DNA from: Clostridia bacterium
Lineage (GTDB): Bacteria; Bacillota; Clostridia; Peptostreptococcales; Anaerovoracaceae
Reading direction: 5' to 3'
Length of the DNA stretch: 64,000 nt
NCBI GenBank assembly: GCA_910575405.1
Contig: CAJTER010000002.1
Span: forward strand, 1-64,000
Shown here: piece by piece, positions 1-8,878 of the stretch
How the letters are laid out: every line of letters starts with the position of its first letter
Numbering within the stretch: the first letter of the stretch is position 1
Program-made: the position numbers and the translations under genes
The notes under the pieces: model-generated
What the model was told of the DNA's origin: nothing
Database searches by the model: none
The model's input: the letters and a program-made list of their open reading frames with translations, nothing else

Positions 1-1695
1 GGTTATAGAATTAACCGTGCAGGCGATGATGCAGCAGGTCTGGCGATTTCCGAAAAAATGAGAGCACAGATCACAGGTCTGGAAACCGCACAGAAGAATG
101 CCAACGACGGTATTTCCCTTGTACAGACAGCAGAAGGAGCGTTAACCGAAGTACACTCCATGCTGAACAGAATGGTAGAACTGGCTAATCAGTCTGCGAA
201 CGGAACCTATGACAACGACGTAGACCGTGCAAACCTGCAGAAGGAAGTAGACTCTCTGCTGGATGAAATCAACCGTATTTCCGAAGGAACCAACTTCAAT
301 GGAATCAACCTGTTAGATGGTACTTATGGCTCTGCAGGTTCTAAGGTAGAAAGAAGCGATGCAATTGGTATTGATTTATCCAGTTCGCTTCAGACAGGTG
401 GAAATGCTATAACAGGAGCTAACGTTAATCAGACCGTTCTGCATGAAGCTGGAAAGGCAGAGCAGAAGGCACAGTTTACAATGGATCTGGAAAGTTTGTC
501 TGCTAAAAGCGGAGGAAATGCCGGTACTGTGGACTTTGCATTTGGAACGGATGCCACAGCTGTTACTGTAGCAGTAGATGTTGCTGCAGGCGCAACCATG
601 ACTGCAAAAGACTTAGCAACTGCTTTAGAAGCTGCAGTAAATCAGAACGCTTCAGGTGTAACTGGAACGGATGGTAACGCGATTCAGGGTATAAAGATTG
701 GTGACGTTGTATACACTGCAAAGGCAGAAGGAACGAAGGTTATCTTTACTCAGGCAGATAAGCAGGATTTGGATAATGACGATGATCTGATTCCAGATGG
801 ACACATGAAATTTGATGTAACGACAGCTTCTAAAGCTGATGTATCAATCGATGGACATATCAACTCCGGTGCTTTGAATATTGTACCAGGTGTTGCACAG
901 AGTTCCATCAAATATGCACATGCAGAGTTTACGCTGGAGAAAGATATGCTGAAAGATGGCAGTCAGCTAACCATTGGAGATGAAACCTATACGTTCAGAG
1001 TTGGAAAAGATAGCTTCGTAGACAAAGGCGGAAAAAATGTGATTGATCTGTCGGATCTTGAGTTCGACGATGAAGATTTCATGAAAGAAGCGACAGCAAG
1101 ACTGAGCCAGGCAGCAAATAATAATGGTATGTTTACAGTCGGTGTTGCAAACAATGTCGCAAATGGTGATGAATCAGCTACAATCAGTATTGATGAAAAA
1201 CCAAGCTATACAGGTAAGGCAGATCTGACTACAGAGGATGGAATTAAAGCTCAGTTGTCCTACAAGACTGTTGTTAATGCGCCGAGAGGTGAAACTCAGA
1301 GCCTGACTCTGCAGATCGGTGATACATCCGATGACTTCAATAAGCTGAAGCTGAATATTGATGCTACTGATGCTAAAACTCTGGGCATTGCCGATATCAA
1401 CATCGGTACACAGGAAGGCGCAGCAGCTGCTGTGGATAAGATTAAGGCAGCGATCAACCAGGTATCTTCTGTAAGAGGTGACCTGGGTGCCATCCAGAAT
1501 CGTCTGGAGCATACCATCAACAACCTGAGCGTAACAGCTGAAAACATGACCGCAGCAGAAAGCCGTATCCGTGACGTTGACATGGCTAAGGAAATGATGG
1601 CTTACACTAAGAATAACATTCTGGTTCAGGCTTCTCAGGCTATGCTGGCTCAGGCAAATCAGGTTCCGCAGGGCGTACTGCAGTTATTACAGTAA
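1..1695 (+). CDS. fliC: Flagellin, 5'-truncated by the window edge
   Basis: Structural subunit of the flagellar filament, exported through the flagellar type III apparatus. The frame is open from base 1 (GYRINRAGDDAAGLAISEKM), a classic flagellin N-terminal D0/D1 segment, so only the first few dozen codons are missing. The C-terminus (AAESRIRDVDMAKEM ... QVPQGVLQLLQ) is the matching D0/D1 helix pair. Between them lies a long variable region of roughly 350 residues, larger than in minimal flagellins, which would form the surface-exposed D2/D3 domains. No cysteine is visible. A glycosyltransferase gene follows directly after a terminator, so glycosylation of this flagellin is a reasonable inference. 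Certain as to family. Confidence 0.97.
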   Translation, partial: GYRINRAGDDAAGLAISEKMRAQITGLETAQKNANDGISLVQTAEGALTEVHSMLNRMVELANQSANGTYDNDVDRANLQKEVDSLLDEINRISEGTNFNGINLLDGTYGSAGSKVERSDAIGIDLSSSLQTGGNAITGANVNQTVLHEAGKAEQKAQFTMDLESLSAKSGGNAGTVDFAFGTDATAVTVAVDVAAGATMTAKDLATALEAAVNQNASGVTGTDGNAIQGIKIGDVVYTAKAEGTKVIFTQADKQDLDNDDDLIPDGHMKFDVTTASKADVSIDGHINSGALNIVPGVAQSSIKYAHAEFTLEKDMLKDGSQLTIGDETYTFRVGKDSFVDKGGKNVIDLSDLEFDDEDFMKEATARLSQAANNNGMFTVGVANNVANGDESATISIDEKPSYTGKADLTTEDGIKAQLSYKTVVNAPRGETQSLTLQIGDTSDDFNKLKLNIDATDAKTLGIADINIGTQEGAAAAVDKIKAAINQVSSVRGDLGAIQNRLEHTINNLSVTAENMTAAESRIRDVDMAKEMMAYTKNNILVQASQAMLAQANQVPQGVLQLLQ

Positions 1696-1751
1696 CCCAT
1701 TAACCTGTAATTGCATTCTGCAATTGAGCAGAAATCATTGTAAGGAACCAA

Positions 1752-1783
1752 AAAGGTCGGGCAGGTTCTGTCCGGCCTTTTTT
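1752..1783 (+). terminator. Rho-independent terminator after flagellin
   Basis: A 12-bp stem (1752-1763 pairing with 1769-1780, two G-U pairs) with a 5-base loop runs into a T-tract. It lies 57 bases after the flagellin stop and before the ribosome binding site of the next gene, so it separates flagellin from the downstream island. Confidence 0.9.
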
Positions 1784-1812
1784 CTATAACAGTTCAGCAA
1801 TAGGAGGAGTGC

Positions 1813-3132
1813 ATGAAAAAGGACAAGATCAGGCTCTCTCAGTGTATGATTGTAAAAAACGAAGAAAAGAACATTAAAAAAGCTCTTTCCTGGGGAAAAG
1901 GCATTGTTTATGAACAGATTGTAGTAGATACCGGATCCGCAGATCGAACTGCAGAGGTAGCAAAGGAGATGGGGGCAAAGGTCTTTCACTTTACCTGGAA
2001 CGATGATTTTTCCGCAGCAAAGAACTATGCCATCAGCAAGGCAAAGGGAAACTGGATCGCTTTTTTAGATGCAGATGAATGGCTTCAGGAGGAGGAAGCT
2101 AAAAAGCTGATTCCAATTCTAGAGCAGATACAGCCGTTAAAAAAAATTGACTTTGTGCGTATGAAGCTAGTAAATGTAACAGAGAAAGGAACTATCATCG
2201 GTTCAGCTTGTCAGGACCGGATCTTTCGAAAGGATCCAAAGCTGCGGTATCATTACCGGATTCACGAAGAGTTGCATCACAAAGAAAAAGCATCTATGGG
2301 CTGTTACGATCTTCAGGACAGCATGGTGATCCTTCATAGCGGATACGGGGGAGAGGACACGGATCCACAAAAGGGGGAACGCAATGCCAGGCTCCTGAAA
2401 CAGGACTTAGAGGAAGAGCCAAAGGATGGCATGCGCTGGAACTACCTGGGGGACGCTTATGAAATCGCAGGAAAACAGCAGGAAGCGCTGGAGTGTTACC
2501 GGAAGGTGCTGCGGGAGCCGGATATGAAAATTACCCATAGAGTGACACAGATTCACGCAGGGCTTCAAATTCTAAAATTGAGAATCAATGAGCCAATACT
2601 GCAGACTAGGGAGGAGTTCCAATTTATCAAAGATACCTTGAAAGAATTAGGATTGGACGGGCACCCAGATTTGGACTTTTATATGGGCTGTTGGAATTTG
2701 AAAGCAGGAAAGGTTCCGGAATCTGCGGTTCTCTTTGAACGGGCACTACAAAAACTGTCTACCTATCATGGGGAAAGTCTCGTCCGCTTATCTGCAAATT
2801 TGGAATTTCCAAACCGGGTTATTGCGACTGCTGCTCTGCTGGAAGGGGAACCTGAAAAAGCAGTTCAATTTGCAGTCTCTGCCTTGAAGCTGAACAAATA
2901 TGGTGCAGACAGCATTCAAATTTTGCTCAGAGCCTTTCTGACCGAATACAAAGAAGGAGCGTCAGCCGAACCATACTGGAAGTTTCTATGCAAACTGTAT
3001 GACCCGCAGAGTCTGAAGGATTTGCTCTTTCTTCATAAATTTTCTGGAAAATCCGGATTTGAAGCACTAAAAAATTGCATTTGGGAACAACTGCCGCAGT
3101 CGGTACAGCAACAAATCGAGCAGCAGGGATAG
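1813..3132 (+). CDS. GT2 glycosyltransferase with TPR-like C-terminal half
   Basis: Predicted cytosolic inverting sugar transferase. Residues 1-110 form a GT-A fold: the start QCMIVKNEEKNI, then VVDTGSADRTAEVAKEMGA, and the metal/nucleotide-binding FLDADEW motif. Residues from about 190 onward are helical and TPR-like (YLGDAYEIAGKQQEALECYRKV). This architecture is shared with SunS-like and flagellin-associated glycosyltransferases, where the repeats hold the protein acceptor. AGGAGG sits just upstream of the ATG. Its place straight after flagellin suggests that flagellin is the acceptor; this is inferred from context. The length of 439 residues is normal for the family. Confidence 0.88.
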   Translation: MKKDKIRLSQCMIVKNEEKNIKKALSWGKGIVYEQIVVDTGSADRTAEVAKEMGAKVFHFTWNDDFSAAKNYAISKAKGNWIAFLDADEWLQEEEAKKLIPILEQIQPLKKIDFVRMKLVNVTEKGTIIGSACQDRIFRKDPKLRYHYRIHEELHHKEKASMGCYDLQDSMVILHSGYGGEDTDPQKGERNARLLKQDLEEEPKDGMRWNYLGDAYEIAGKQQEALECYRKVLREPDMKITHRVTQIHAGLQILKLRINEPILQTREEFQFIKDTLKELGLDGHPDLDFYMGCWNLKAGKVPESAVLFERALQKLSTYHGESLVRLSANLEFPNRVIATAALLEGEPEKAVQFAVSALKLNKYGADSIQILLRAFLTEYKEGASAEPYWKFLCKLYDPQSLKDLLFLHKFSGKSGFEALKNCIWEQLPQSVQQQIEQQG

Positions 3133-3209
3133 CACGAGAGATGCTGCAACCTATGCGTAAAGAATGGGTGGAACATATAGGACTAGAGACTGGAATGGCC
3201 AGATAGAAA

Positions 3210-3413
3210 ATGAGTGAAGAAAGAGACGAACGAGAAAACATCAGAAACAAGCAATGGAAAACTTCATAGAACTGCTTCTGGAAGCCAACGACGAAATCCA
3301 AAAAACGCTGAAGGCTGGCAATACGGCCCAGGCGATGGAGTTGTTGGCGCAATGTCAGGAAGGCGCAGTGAAAGCCGGGAAGAATCGGAGAGAGAAGACT
3401 TCGAAGCTATTCG
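3210..3413 (+). pseudogene. Remnant of a helical N-terminal module, frameshifted and cut by TnpB
   Basis: A start at 3210 reads MSEERDERENI, then the frame breaks. From 3254 another frame reads MENFIELLLEANDEIQ and AMELLAQCQEGAVKAG, and a third segment reads REDFEAIRL before the sequence changes to transposase. In other clostridia this kind of helical segment often precedes glycerophosphotransferase-like or glycosyltransferase domains. The first helix resembles the N-terminus of the protein encoded at 5031 (F-EL---ND--Q spacing). At least two frame breaks and loss of everything after about residue 55 make it non-functional. Confidence 0.6.
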
Positions 3414-3414
3414 C

Positions 3415-4048
3415 CTGGATGTGCGGGTACGAAAAAGGGCTGGTTATGCCAATGTTATCGGTATTGCGATGGGGATAAACACGATGCTGACCACTGATAG
3501 GGGGCATTGCTTTGGCAGAGATTTTGGGAAGCTGCATGATGAATATGCAGCGTGGGTTCGTATACAGGCCAGTCGTTATCACAAGAATAAAACGGCAAAT
3601 CCCGGACGAAAGAAATATCATGCTGTGCGGGGGCGTTATGAGGAATGTTTGCATAGCGATATTAATCAGGAGTTAAATCGATTTTTGCGGGAGGAAAGGC
3701 TGGAGATTATATATAGCGAAACATCCCGGTACGCAGGCACAGACAGGGAGCAAAAACAGAAATAAAAAAGCAAACCATTCTTTAACCATGTGGCAGAGAG
3801 GGGACATCCGCAAACGCATTATCCAGAAATACGCAGAAAATTCCGTGGCGCTTATTGAGGTTTTCGGAAAGGATGTCAGCAGGGAATGCAGCGTATGCGG
3901 ATTTATCGGAGTCAAAGATCATGGTATTTATATTTGCTCGGTATGTGGGTACAGTGATGATGAGAAGGCAAATACTTCCCGTAATGCCAAAAAGCGTGGG
4001 GAAAGCGGCAAGGAACTTTCGGTGAAAACAGCCCGTGAAGGCAAATGA
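3415..4048 (+). pseudogene. tnpB: Decayed IS200/IS605-family TnpB (OrfB), N-terminus missing
   Basis: Remnant of the RNA-guided nuclease TnpB. The RuvC-I segment is present (VIGIAMGINTMLTT) and is followed by HDEYAAWVRIQASRYHKNK. The C-terminal zinc ribbon is intact in sequence (CSVCGFIG ... YICSVCGYSDDEKANTSRN). The RuvC-I aspartate expected in GIDxG is alanine (GCG at 3466-3468). The frame is lost at an AT/TA run near 3708-3714, where loss of one TA unit shifts frame 1 to frame 2. The first half of the protein, about 190 residues in the family, is absent. It lies inside the glycan island and cuts the preceding module. Confidence 0.85.
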
Positions 4049-4247
4049 AATGGAGGCATACCAAGACCTTGCGAACATGGGTAGAAGTGGCAGAGAGCGA
4101 AGCGGGCGGCTTTAGCGCGAGAAATTCTGGCGCAAAGGCAAACACATCATCTAATGGCGGGAATGCTGGCTAGATGCCCAATATGCCTTATTTCATATAA
4201 AATCTAATAAAATCTAAAAATTCGCATGAAAAACAACAGGAGGCATC
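4049..4247. other. Non-coding tail of the TnpB remnant and leader of rfbF
   Basis: About 200 bases between the TnpB zinc-ribbon frame and the next gene. In IS605-family elements the omega RNA and right end lie just here, so part of this stretch may be a decayed omega RNA, but I could not confirm a structure. The last 40 bases are AT-rich and end in an AGGAGG ribosome binding site for the gene at 4248. Confidence 0.35.
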
Positions 4248-5027
4248 ATGAAAGTAGTAATTTTGGCAGGAGGAATGGGAACCCGCATCAGTGAAGAAAG
4301 TCACTTGAAACCAAAACCGATGATTACAATCGGTGAACAGCCGATCTTATGGCATATTATGAAATATTATACTCATTTTGGATTTCATGATTTTATTATT
4401 TGTTGCGGGTATAAAGGGCATGCAATTAAAGAATATTTTGCGGACTACTATCTTCACCGCTCCGATGTGACTTTTGATTTTTCTGATCAGAATAGAATGG
4501 TGGTTCATGAAAATGTAGCAGAACCGTGGCGAGTGACATTGGTGGATACCGGGATTTATGCCCAGACCGGAGCCAGAATTAAACGGATTGAGAGATATAT
4601 CGAAGGAGAAACTTTCATGATGACTTATGGTGACGGCGTTAGTAACGTGAATCTCAATGCGCTGTTAACAGCGCACCGTACAGCTAACGCTGTAGCCACA
4701 TTGACAGCCATCCAGCCTGGTGGCAGGTTTGGCGTTCTGGATCTTGACGAGGCTGGGGAAAAAATCATCGGGTTTCGGGAAAAGGATAAGGAAGATGGCG
4801 GTTGGATTAACGGTGGATTCATGGTGATGGAGCCAGAGGTTTTCCAATATCTTAGTCCCGAAGATGGTTGCGTACTGGAACGTGTACCGTTGGAAACTTT
4901 GGCACAGGAACGGAAATTGGGAATTTACAAGCATCACGATTACTGGCAGTGTATGGATACCCAGCGGGACAGAAATTTTTTGGAATACCGCTGGAACAAT
5001 GGTACAGCGCCATGGAAGGTTTGGTGA
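4248..5027 (+). CDS. rfbF: Glucose-1-phosphate cytidylyltransferase
   Basis: Makes CDP-glucose from CTP and glucose-1-phosphate in the cytosol, the entry step to CDP-linked 3,6-dideoxy or branched sugars. The N-terminus carries the nucleotidyltransferase signature (MKVVILAGGMGTRISEES, then LKPKPMITIGEQPILWHIM). Other typical family segments are MMTYGDGVSNVN, RFGVLDLD and WINGGFMVMEPEVF. At 259 residues it is full length. AGGAGG precedes the ATG. No CDP-glucose 4,6-dehydratase lies in the window, so either it is encoded elsewhere or the sugar is used as CDP-glucose. The next gene, a transferase of the CDP-glycerol type, starts 3 bases after the stop. Confidence 0.93.
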   Translation: MKVVILAGGMGTRISEESHLKPKPMITIGEQPILWHIMKYYTHFGFHDFIICCGYKGHAIKEYFADYYLHRSDVTFDFSDQNRMVVHENVAEPWRVTLVDTGIYAQTGARIKRIERYIEGETFMMTYGDGVSNVNLNALLTAHRTANAVATLTAIQPGGRFGVLDLDEAGEKIIGFREKDKEDGGWINGGFMVMEPEVFQYLSPEDGCVLERVPLETLAQERKLGIYKHHDYWQCMDTQRDRNFLEYRWNNGTAPWKVW

Positions 5028-5030
5028 GTT

Positions 5031-6692
5031 GTGAGGAAAGTACATATTGCACAATTCAGGGAACTGATTAAGACACTGAATGATGCCTGTCAGGAACTAC
5101 GAAAACTTAAAGATGACGATTTTTTGAACCTGTGTACAGAAATGCAGGACTTTGTTTCGGGTATATACGATTATATGAAAAGTACACTCAGTACCGGGGA
5201 AAGATTACTGCAGCTTGTGCAGGCTTTTTATGAGATGCTGTACCATGTTGCTTCAAAAAATGTTTCGGTGAAACGGCTTAGAAGGCTTGTATATGAAATA
5301 GAAACAGAAATGCTTAGTCTGTCTCCCGACAGAATTGAAATTGCTTTTTTTTGCTATAAAGCTAGTATGTCAGACTCACTGGAAAGCATTTATTTTGCTG
5401 CCAAGGAAGACCCGGCATGCGATGTGTATTTTATTCCCATTCCCTATTTTGACCGCAATCCTGACGGTAGTTTAGGTCAGATGCATTTGGAAGGAACGGG
5501 ATATTATTCTAGCAGGTACGAGCTAACGGATTGGAAAAGCTATGACGTGGAATCCCGGCGTCCCGATGTGATTTTTATCATGAACCCCTATGACGGGCAG
5601 AATTATGTGACCTCTGTTCATCCGGATTTTTACAGTAGCAGGTTGAAGGACTGTACGGACATGCTGGTGTATATCGAGTACGGATTGCCATATTGGTTGT
5701 ATAGGGACCCTCATGAACCAGAGTTGGAGGAGGAATTTAAGAACAAGGGAAACATACTGCCTGCCCATCTCCATGCACATTGTATTATTACATATTCAAA
5801 GGAACTTGCAGAGGCGTATCAACCTTTGTTTGCTGCACACTTGGAGATCATGCAGCATTATGGAGTGGCATTTCGCCGGGACGCAAAAAAAATCATTGCA
5901 CTCGGCTCCCCTAAGTTTGACAAAGTGGTAAATGTGCGGAGAGAGGCTTACCGTTTGCCGGAAACATGGGCAGGGAAAATTGCAGGTAAAAAAGTTATTC
6001 TCTATAATACCAGCCTGTCAGAGCTTTTAAAGGCCGATTCCTATTTTGAGAAAATGCGTTCCATTATGGATGTATTCCGGGAGCGCAACGATGTGATTCT
6101 CTGGTGGCGTCCGCACCCATTATTCAGCTCGACACTCCATTCCATGCGTCCTGCAATGTTGCAGGAATATCGGGAAATTTTACAGGATTTCATGGCTTTT
6201 GAGAATGGAATTTTTGATGATACAGGGGAACTGCACCGGGCAATCGCCTACAGTGACGGAATGATTTCCGATGAAAGCTCCCTGCTGCTTCTTTATGCGG
6301 CAACGGGGAAGCCGTTTTACATTCCATCTATTTCCATGGCGTTGCCACAGCCAATACAGAATGATGATACAGATTTTCATATGCCCTTGGAAGGACGGCT
6401 TGCAAATATGCGCGCATCGAAGGGCGCTAATGTTGGAAACTGGAATCTTTGTATTTGGTGGCATAATTTTTTAGAAGAGGATATTATACGAAATATTCAT
6501 TTTAAGGATTATCCAAACCGCTTCATTGACTTTATTCTGCATCGGGAGAAATATTCAGAGGCAGAGGAATATAAAGAATTGCAGCTCCAGATGATCCGAG
6601 ATTTTGTAGTCAATGCGGATGGTACAGCTGGGCAAAAAATTTATGAATTTGTAAGAACCAAAGCGATGGAGGCGAAAAATGACAGTCGTTAA
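5031..6692 (+). CDS. CDP-glycerol glycerophosphotransferase-like protein with helical N-terminal module
   Basis: Residues 1-100 are helical (FRELIKTLNDACQELRKL) and resemble the broken module at 3210. The rest looks like a GT-B-fold transferase of the CDP-glycerol:poly(glycerophosphate) family: PDVIFIMNPYDGQNYVTSVHPDF, a YIEYGLPYW segment, then ALGSPKFDKV, LYNTSLSELL, WWRPHPLF and a terminal DDTGELHRAIAYSDGMISDESS. The last segments match the nucleotide-binding half of the family. The start is GTG at 5031, 3 bases after rfbF, consistent with translational coupling. Likely it transfers a CDP-activated polyol or sugar phosphate onto the glycan; the exact donor is unknown. It overlaps the following gene by 14 bases. 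Confidence 0.75.
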   Translation: MRKVHIAQFRELIKTLNDACQELRKLKDDDFLNLCTEMQDFVSGIYDYMKSTLSTGERLLQLVQAFYEMLYHVASKNVSVKRLRRLVYEIETEMLSLSPDRIEIAFFCYKASMSDSLESIYFAAKEDPACDVYFIPIPYFDRNPDGSLGQMHLEGTGYYSSRYELTDWKSYDVESRRPDVIFIMNPYDGQNYVTSVHPDFYSSRLKDCTDMLVYIEYGLPYWLYRDPHEPELEEEFKNKGNILPAHLHAHCIITYSKELAEAYQPLFAAHLEIMQHYGVAFRRDAKKIIALGSPKFDKVVNVRREAYRLPETWAGKIAGKKVILYNTSLSELLKADSYFEKMRSIMDVFRERNDVILWWRPHPLFSSTLHSMRPAMLQEYREILQDFMAFENGIFDDTGELHRAIAYSDGMISDESSLLLLYAATGKPFYIPSISMALPQPIQNDDTDFHMPLEGRLANMRASKGANVGNWNLCIWWHNFLEEDIIRNIHFKDYPNRFIDFILHREKYSEAEEYKELQLQMIRDFVVNADGTAGQKIYEFVRTKAMEAKNDSR

Positions 6693-7602
6693 AGAACCAA
6701 AAATCAGCGTGATCATGTTGACATATAATCGGGAAAAGCTTGTTTCCAGAGCCATAGAAAGTATCCTGAGACAGAGCGAGCCGGATTTTGAGTTTATCAT
6801 AGTGGACAATGGATCTAGTGACCGAAGTGGAGCAATTGCTGAAGAATATGCTGAAAAGGATGGGAGGATTTGCGTGATCCATCGGGAGCGTGGAAATATT
6901 GGCTCTGGTCGGAATACCGGACTTGACGCGGCTCGTGGAAAATATGTCGCGTTCATTGATGACGACGATTGGGCTGAAGCAGACTTTTTGGAGTTTTTAT
7001 ATGAATTGGCGATAGAAAATAATGCGGATGTTTCTATTTGCGGAGCGGCAGATAAGGTGTTTGACGAAAAAAAAGTCATGACTGCCGAAGAAGCTATTAT
7101 TGAATTGATGTGGCGAAAGAAATACAACATGGCGTTTCCGACGAAGCTGTTTTCCAAAAGGCTTGCCGATATGCTGCGTTTTCCGCAGGAAGGAGTTTAT
7201 GATGATATCGCTTTGATGTACCAACTGCTTGCAGAGGCAAACCGTGTGGCTTACTACGGGCTTCCCAAATACACATTTTACCGCCACGAAGGCAATAACT
7301 CCGCCTGGACCACAAACCACAGCCTTCTGACGGCTAGCACCCTGGACGAATACCTGCGCGTCTACCGTGCGAGGACGGAATGGCTGAGCCAAAAGTTTCC
7401 AGGCAGTGCGGCGGCATTCCGTTATTTTGAGTGGTCTTTTATGATCTCTATGGTGGAAAAAATTCATAGGCTGGAAATAGACGGCTGCAAAGTGCAGCTA
7501 GAAAAAATGACACAAGAACTTCGGGAGCATAGAGAAGAATTTTTAAATGCGCCTGAGATTATGGCATTTGAAAAAGAATGGATGAATGTCTTACTGGATT
7601 AA
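6679..7602 (+). CDS. GT2 family glycosyltransferase
   Basis: GT-A type transferase of 307 residues. It opens with ISVIMLTYNREKLVSRAIESILRQS, continues FIIVDNGSSDRSGAIAEEYAEKD, then RNTGLDAARGKYVAFIDDDDW, where DDD is the metal-binding motif. The C-terminal half contains FPTKLFSKRLADM and GVYDDIALMYQLL, typical for acceptor-side residues of this group. No membrane segment. The ATG lies inside the end of the preceding gene with GGAGG 5 bases upstream, so the two are co-translated. It probably adds one sugar of the surface or flagellar glycan. Confidence 0.9.
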   Translation: MTVVKEPKISVIMLTYNREKLVSRAIESILRQSEPDFEFIIVDNGSSDRSGAIAEEYAEKDGRICVIHRERGNIGSGRNTGLDAARGKYVAFIDDDDWAEADFLEFLYELAIENNADVSICGAADKVFDEKKVMTAEEAIIELMWRKKYNMAFPTKLFSKRLADMLRFPQEGVYDDIALMYQLLAEANRVAYYGLPKYTFYRHEGNNSAWTTNHSLLTASTLDEYLRVYRARTEWLSQKFPGSAAAFRYFEWSFMISMVEKIHRLEIDGCKVQLEKMTQELREHREEFLNAPEIMAFEKEWMNVLLD

Positions 7603-7705
7603 AAAGAATTTAAGCTATTTATTGAAGTATTGAATGTTTAAGGAGGTTGTGATTTGTGGCAGTTATTTAAATATACCAGTTTAATATTTATGGGAGGGAA
7701 AATGC
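7603..7705 (+). other. AT-rich spacer with two ribosome binding sites
   Basis: A strong AAGGAGG near 7641 is followed by a very short reading frame (TTG TGG CAG TTA ...) that ends at 7711 after 19 codons. A second site, GGGAGGG, serves the FkbM gene at 7706. The first site may be the relic of a lost gene start. From here the base composition becomes distinctly more AT-rich. Confidence 0.3.
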
Positions 7706-8854
7706 ATGATTAGAAGTTTTGATGAACTTTATTGTGAAATTGAAGAAAAAGCTTTATTATGTTCTGATGACATCTTTTTTGCTGCAAAAAGAGAACCTCA
7801 GAGACCTGTTGTGTTATATGGAGCGGGTGGAAATTGTGAATTAGGTATATATACGTGTGATAGTATGATGGTTCCGATAAGCTGTGTATGTGATAGTAAT
7901 GCTAAAAAAGGGCAAATTTATAATTATAAAAATAGGAGTTTCTACGAAGTGATATCTGTAGAACGACTTTTTGAAAAATACAGTGATGCATTGATATTAA
8001 TTACTACATGGCAATATGATCAGGAAATTAAAAGCTCTTTATGCAGATGTGGATTTCCTGAAAATAGAATTTTTTCTTTAACTTCTCCTTTTAGAATATC
8101 ACCAGTAGAATTCAGGGAAAGATATCTCAATGGGTATCGGTGGGCATACAATATGTTTCAAGATGCACGCTCCAGAGAAAGAGTTATGGATATGATACGG
8201 AATCGGTTACTAGGATTTCCTTGTTATAGAGATGCTTTATATACAGATGGATACTTGTCCTTTCCATTTCCGGATGAGCAATTGAGAGATCATGAGATTT
8301 ATATTGACGGCGGTACTTATATAGGTGATACAGCATTGGAGTTTATTCAAAAAATGCAAAATGCTAATAAGCAATATGGATATATATATTCTTTTGATCC
8401 TGAACCTCAAAATTGTAAAATTGCAAAACAGAATCTTGAACAGTACGAAAGGATTCAGATTGTTCCATGTGGTTTGTGGAATGACAAAACGACATTATAT
8501 TTGAAATATAATCCTACGGACCCCGATTTGATAGTTAATTATTTGGTTCGAAGTCCCGATGAAGAAACATTTAATGTTCCTGTGACATCTTTAGATATTT
8601 TTTTTGCTGATAAAGAAGAAAGTGATTGGCCGACATTGATAAAAATGGATATAGAAGGATCAGAGAATGAAGCTTTAAAAGGATCAGAAAAGATAATTAA
8701 AAAGAAAAAGCCGCGATTGATGATATCTGCCTATCACAAACCGGAAGATATTTATGAACTGCCGCAAACGATTCTAATGATACGAGATGACTATCGATTT
8801 TCATTATGGAAATTGGGAGATGGTTTTCATGACATGGTATTGTATGCATTTTAG
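7706..8854 (+). CDS. FkbM-family methyltransferase with N-terminal YGAG domain (copy 1)
   Basis: Predicted SAM-dependent O-methyltransferase acting on a sugar or polyol. Residues 30-120 form a Rossmann-like domain (PVVLYGAGGNCELGIY ... LILITTWQYDQEI). Residues about 190-350 are the FkbM methyltransferase: IYIDGGTYIGDTALEFI (SAM-binding loop), YSFDPEPQNCKIAKQNL, and TLIKMDIEGSENEALKG, the family hallmark. The C-terminus (PRLMISAYHKPEDIYELP) is shared with copies 2 and 3. The ATG is preceded by GGGAGGG. Two paralogues follow within 5.4 kb, suggesting three distinct hydroxyls or sugars are methylated. Confidence 0.88.
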   Translation: MIRSFDELYCEIEEKALLCSDDIFFAAKREPQRPVVLYGAGGNCELGIYTCDSMMVPISCVCDSNAKKGQIYNYKNRSFYEVISVERLFEKYSDALILITTWQYDQEIKSSLCRCGFPENRIFSLTSPFRISPVEFRERYLNGYRWAYNMFQDARSRERVMDMIRNRLLGFPCYRDALYTDGYLSFPFPDEQLRDHEIYIDGGTYIGDTALEFIQKMQNANKQYGYIYSFDPEPQNCKIAKQNLEQYERIQIVPCGLWNDKTTLYLKYNPTDPDLIVNYLVRSPDEETFNVPVTSLDIFFADKEESDWPTLIKMDIEGSENEALKGSEKIIKKKKPRLMISAYHKPEDIYELPQTILMIRDDYRFSLWKLGDGFHDMVLYAF

Positions 8855-8878
8855 TAATATGTGAAAGGAGAATGCAGT

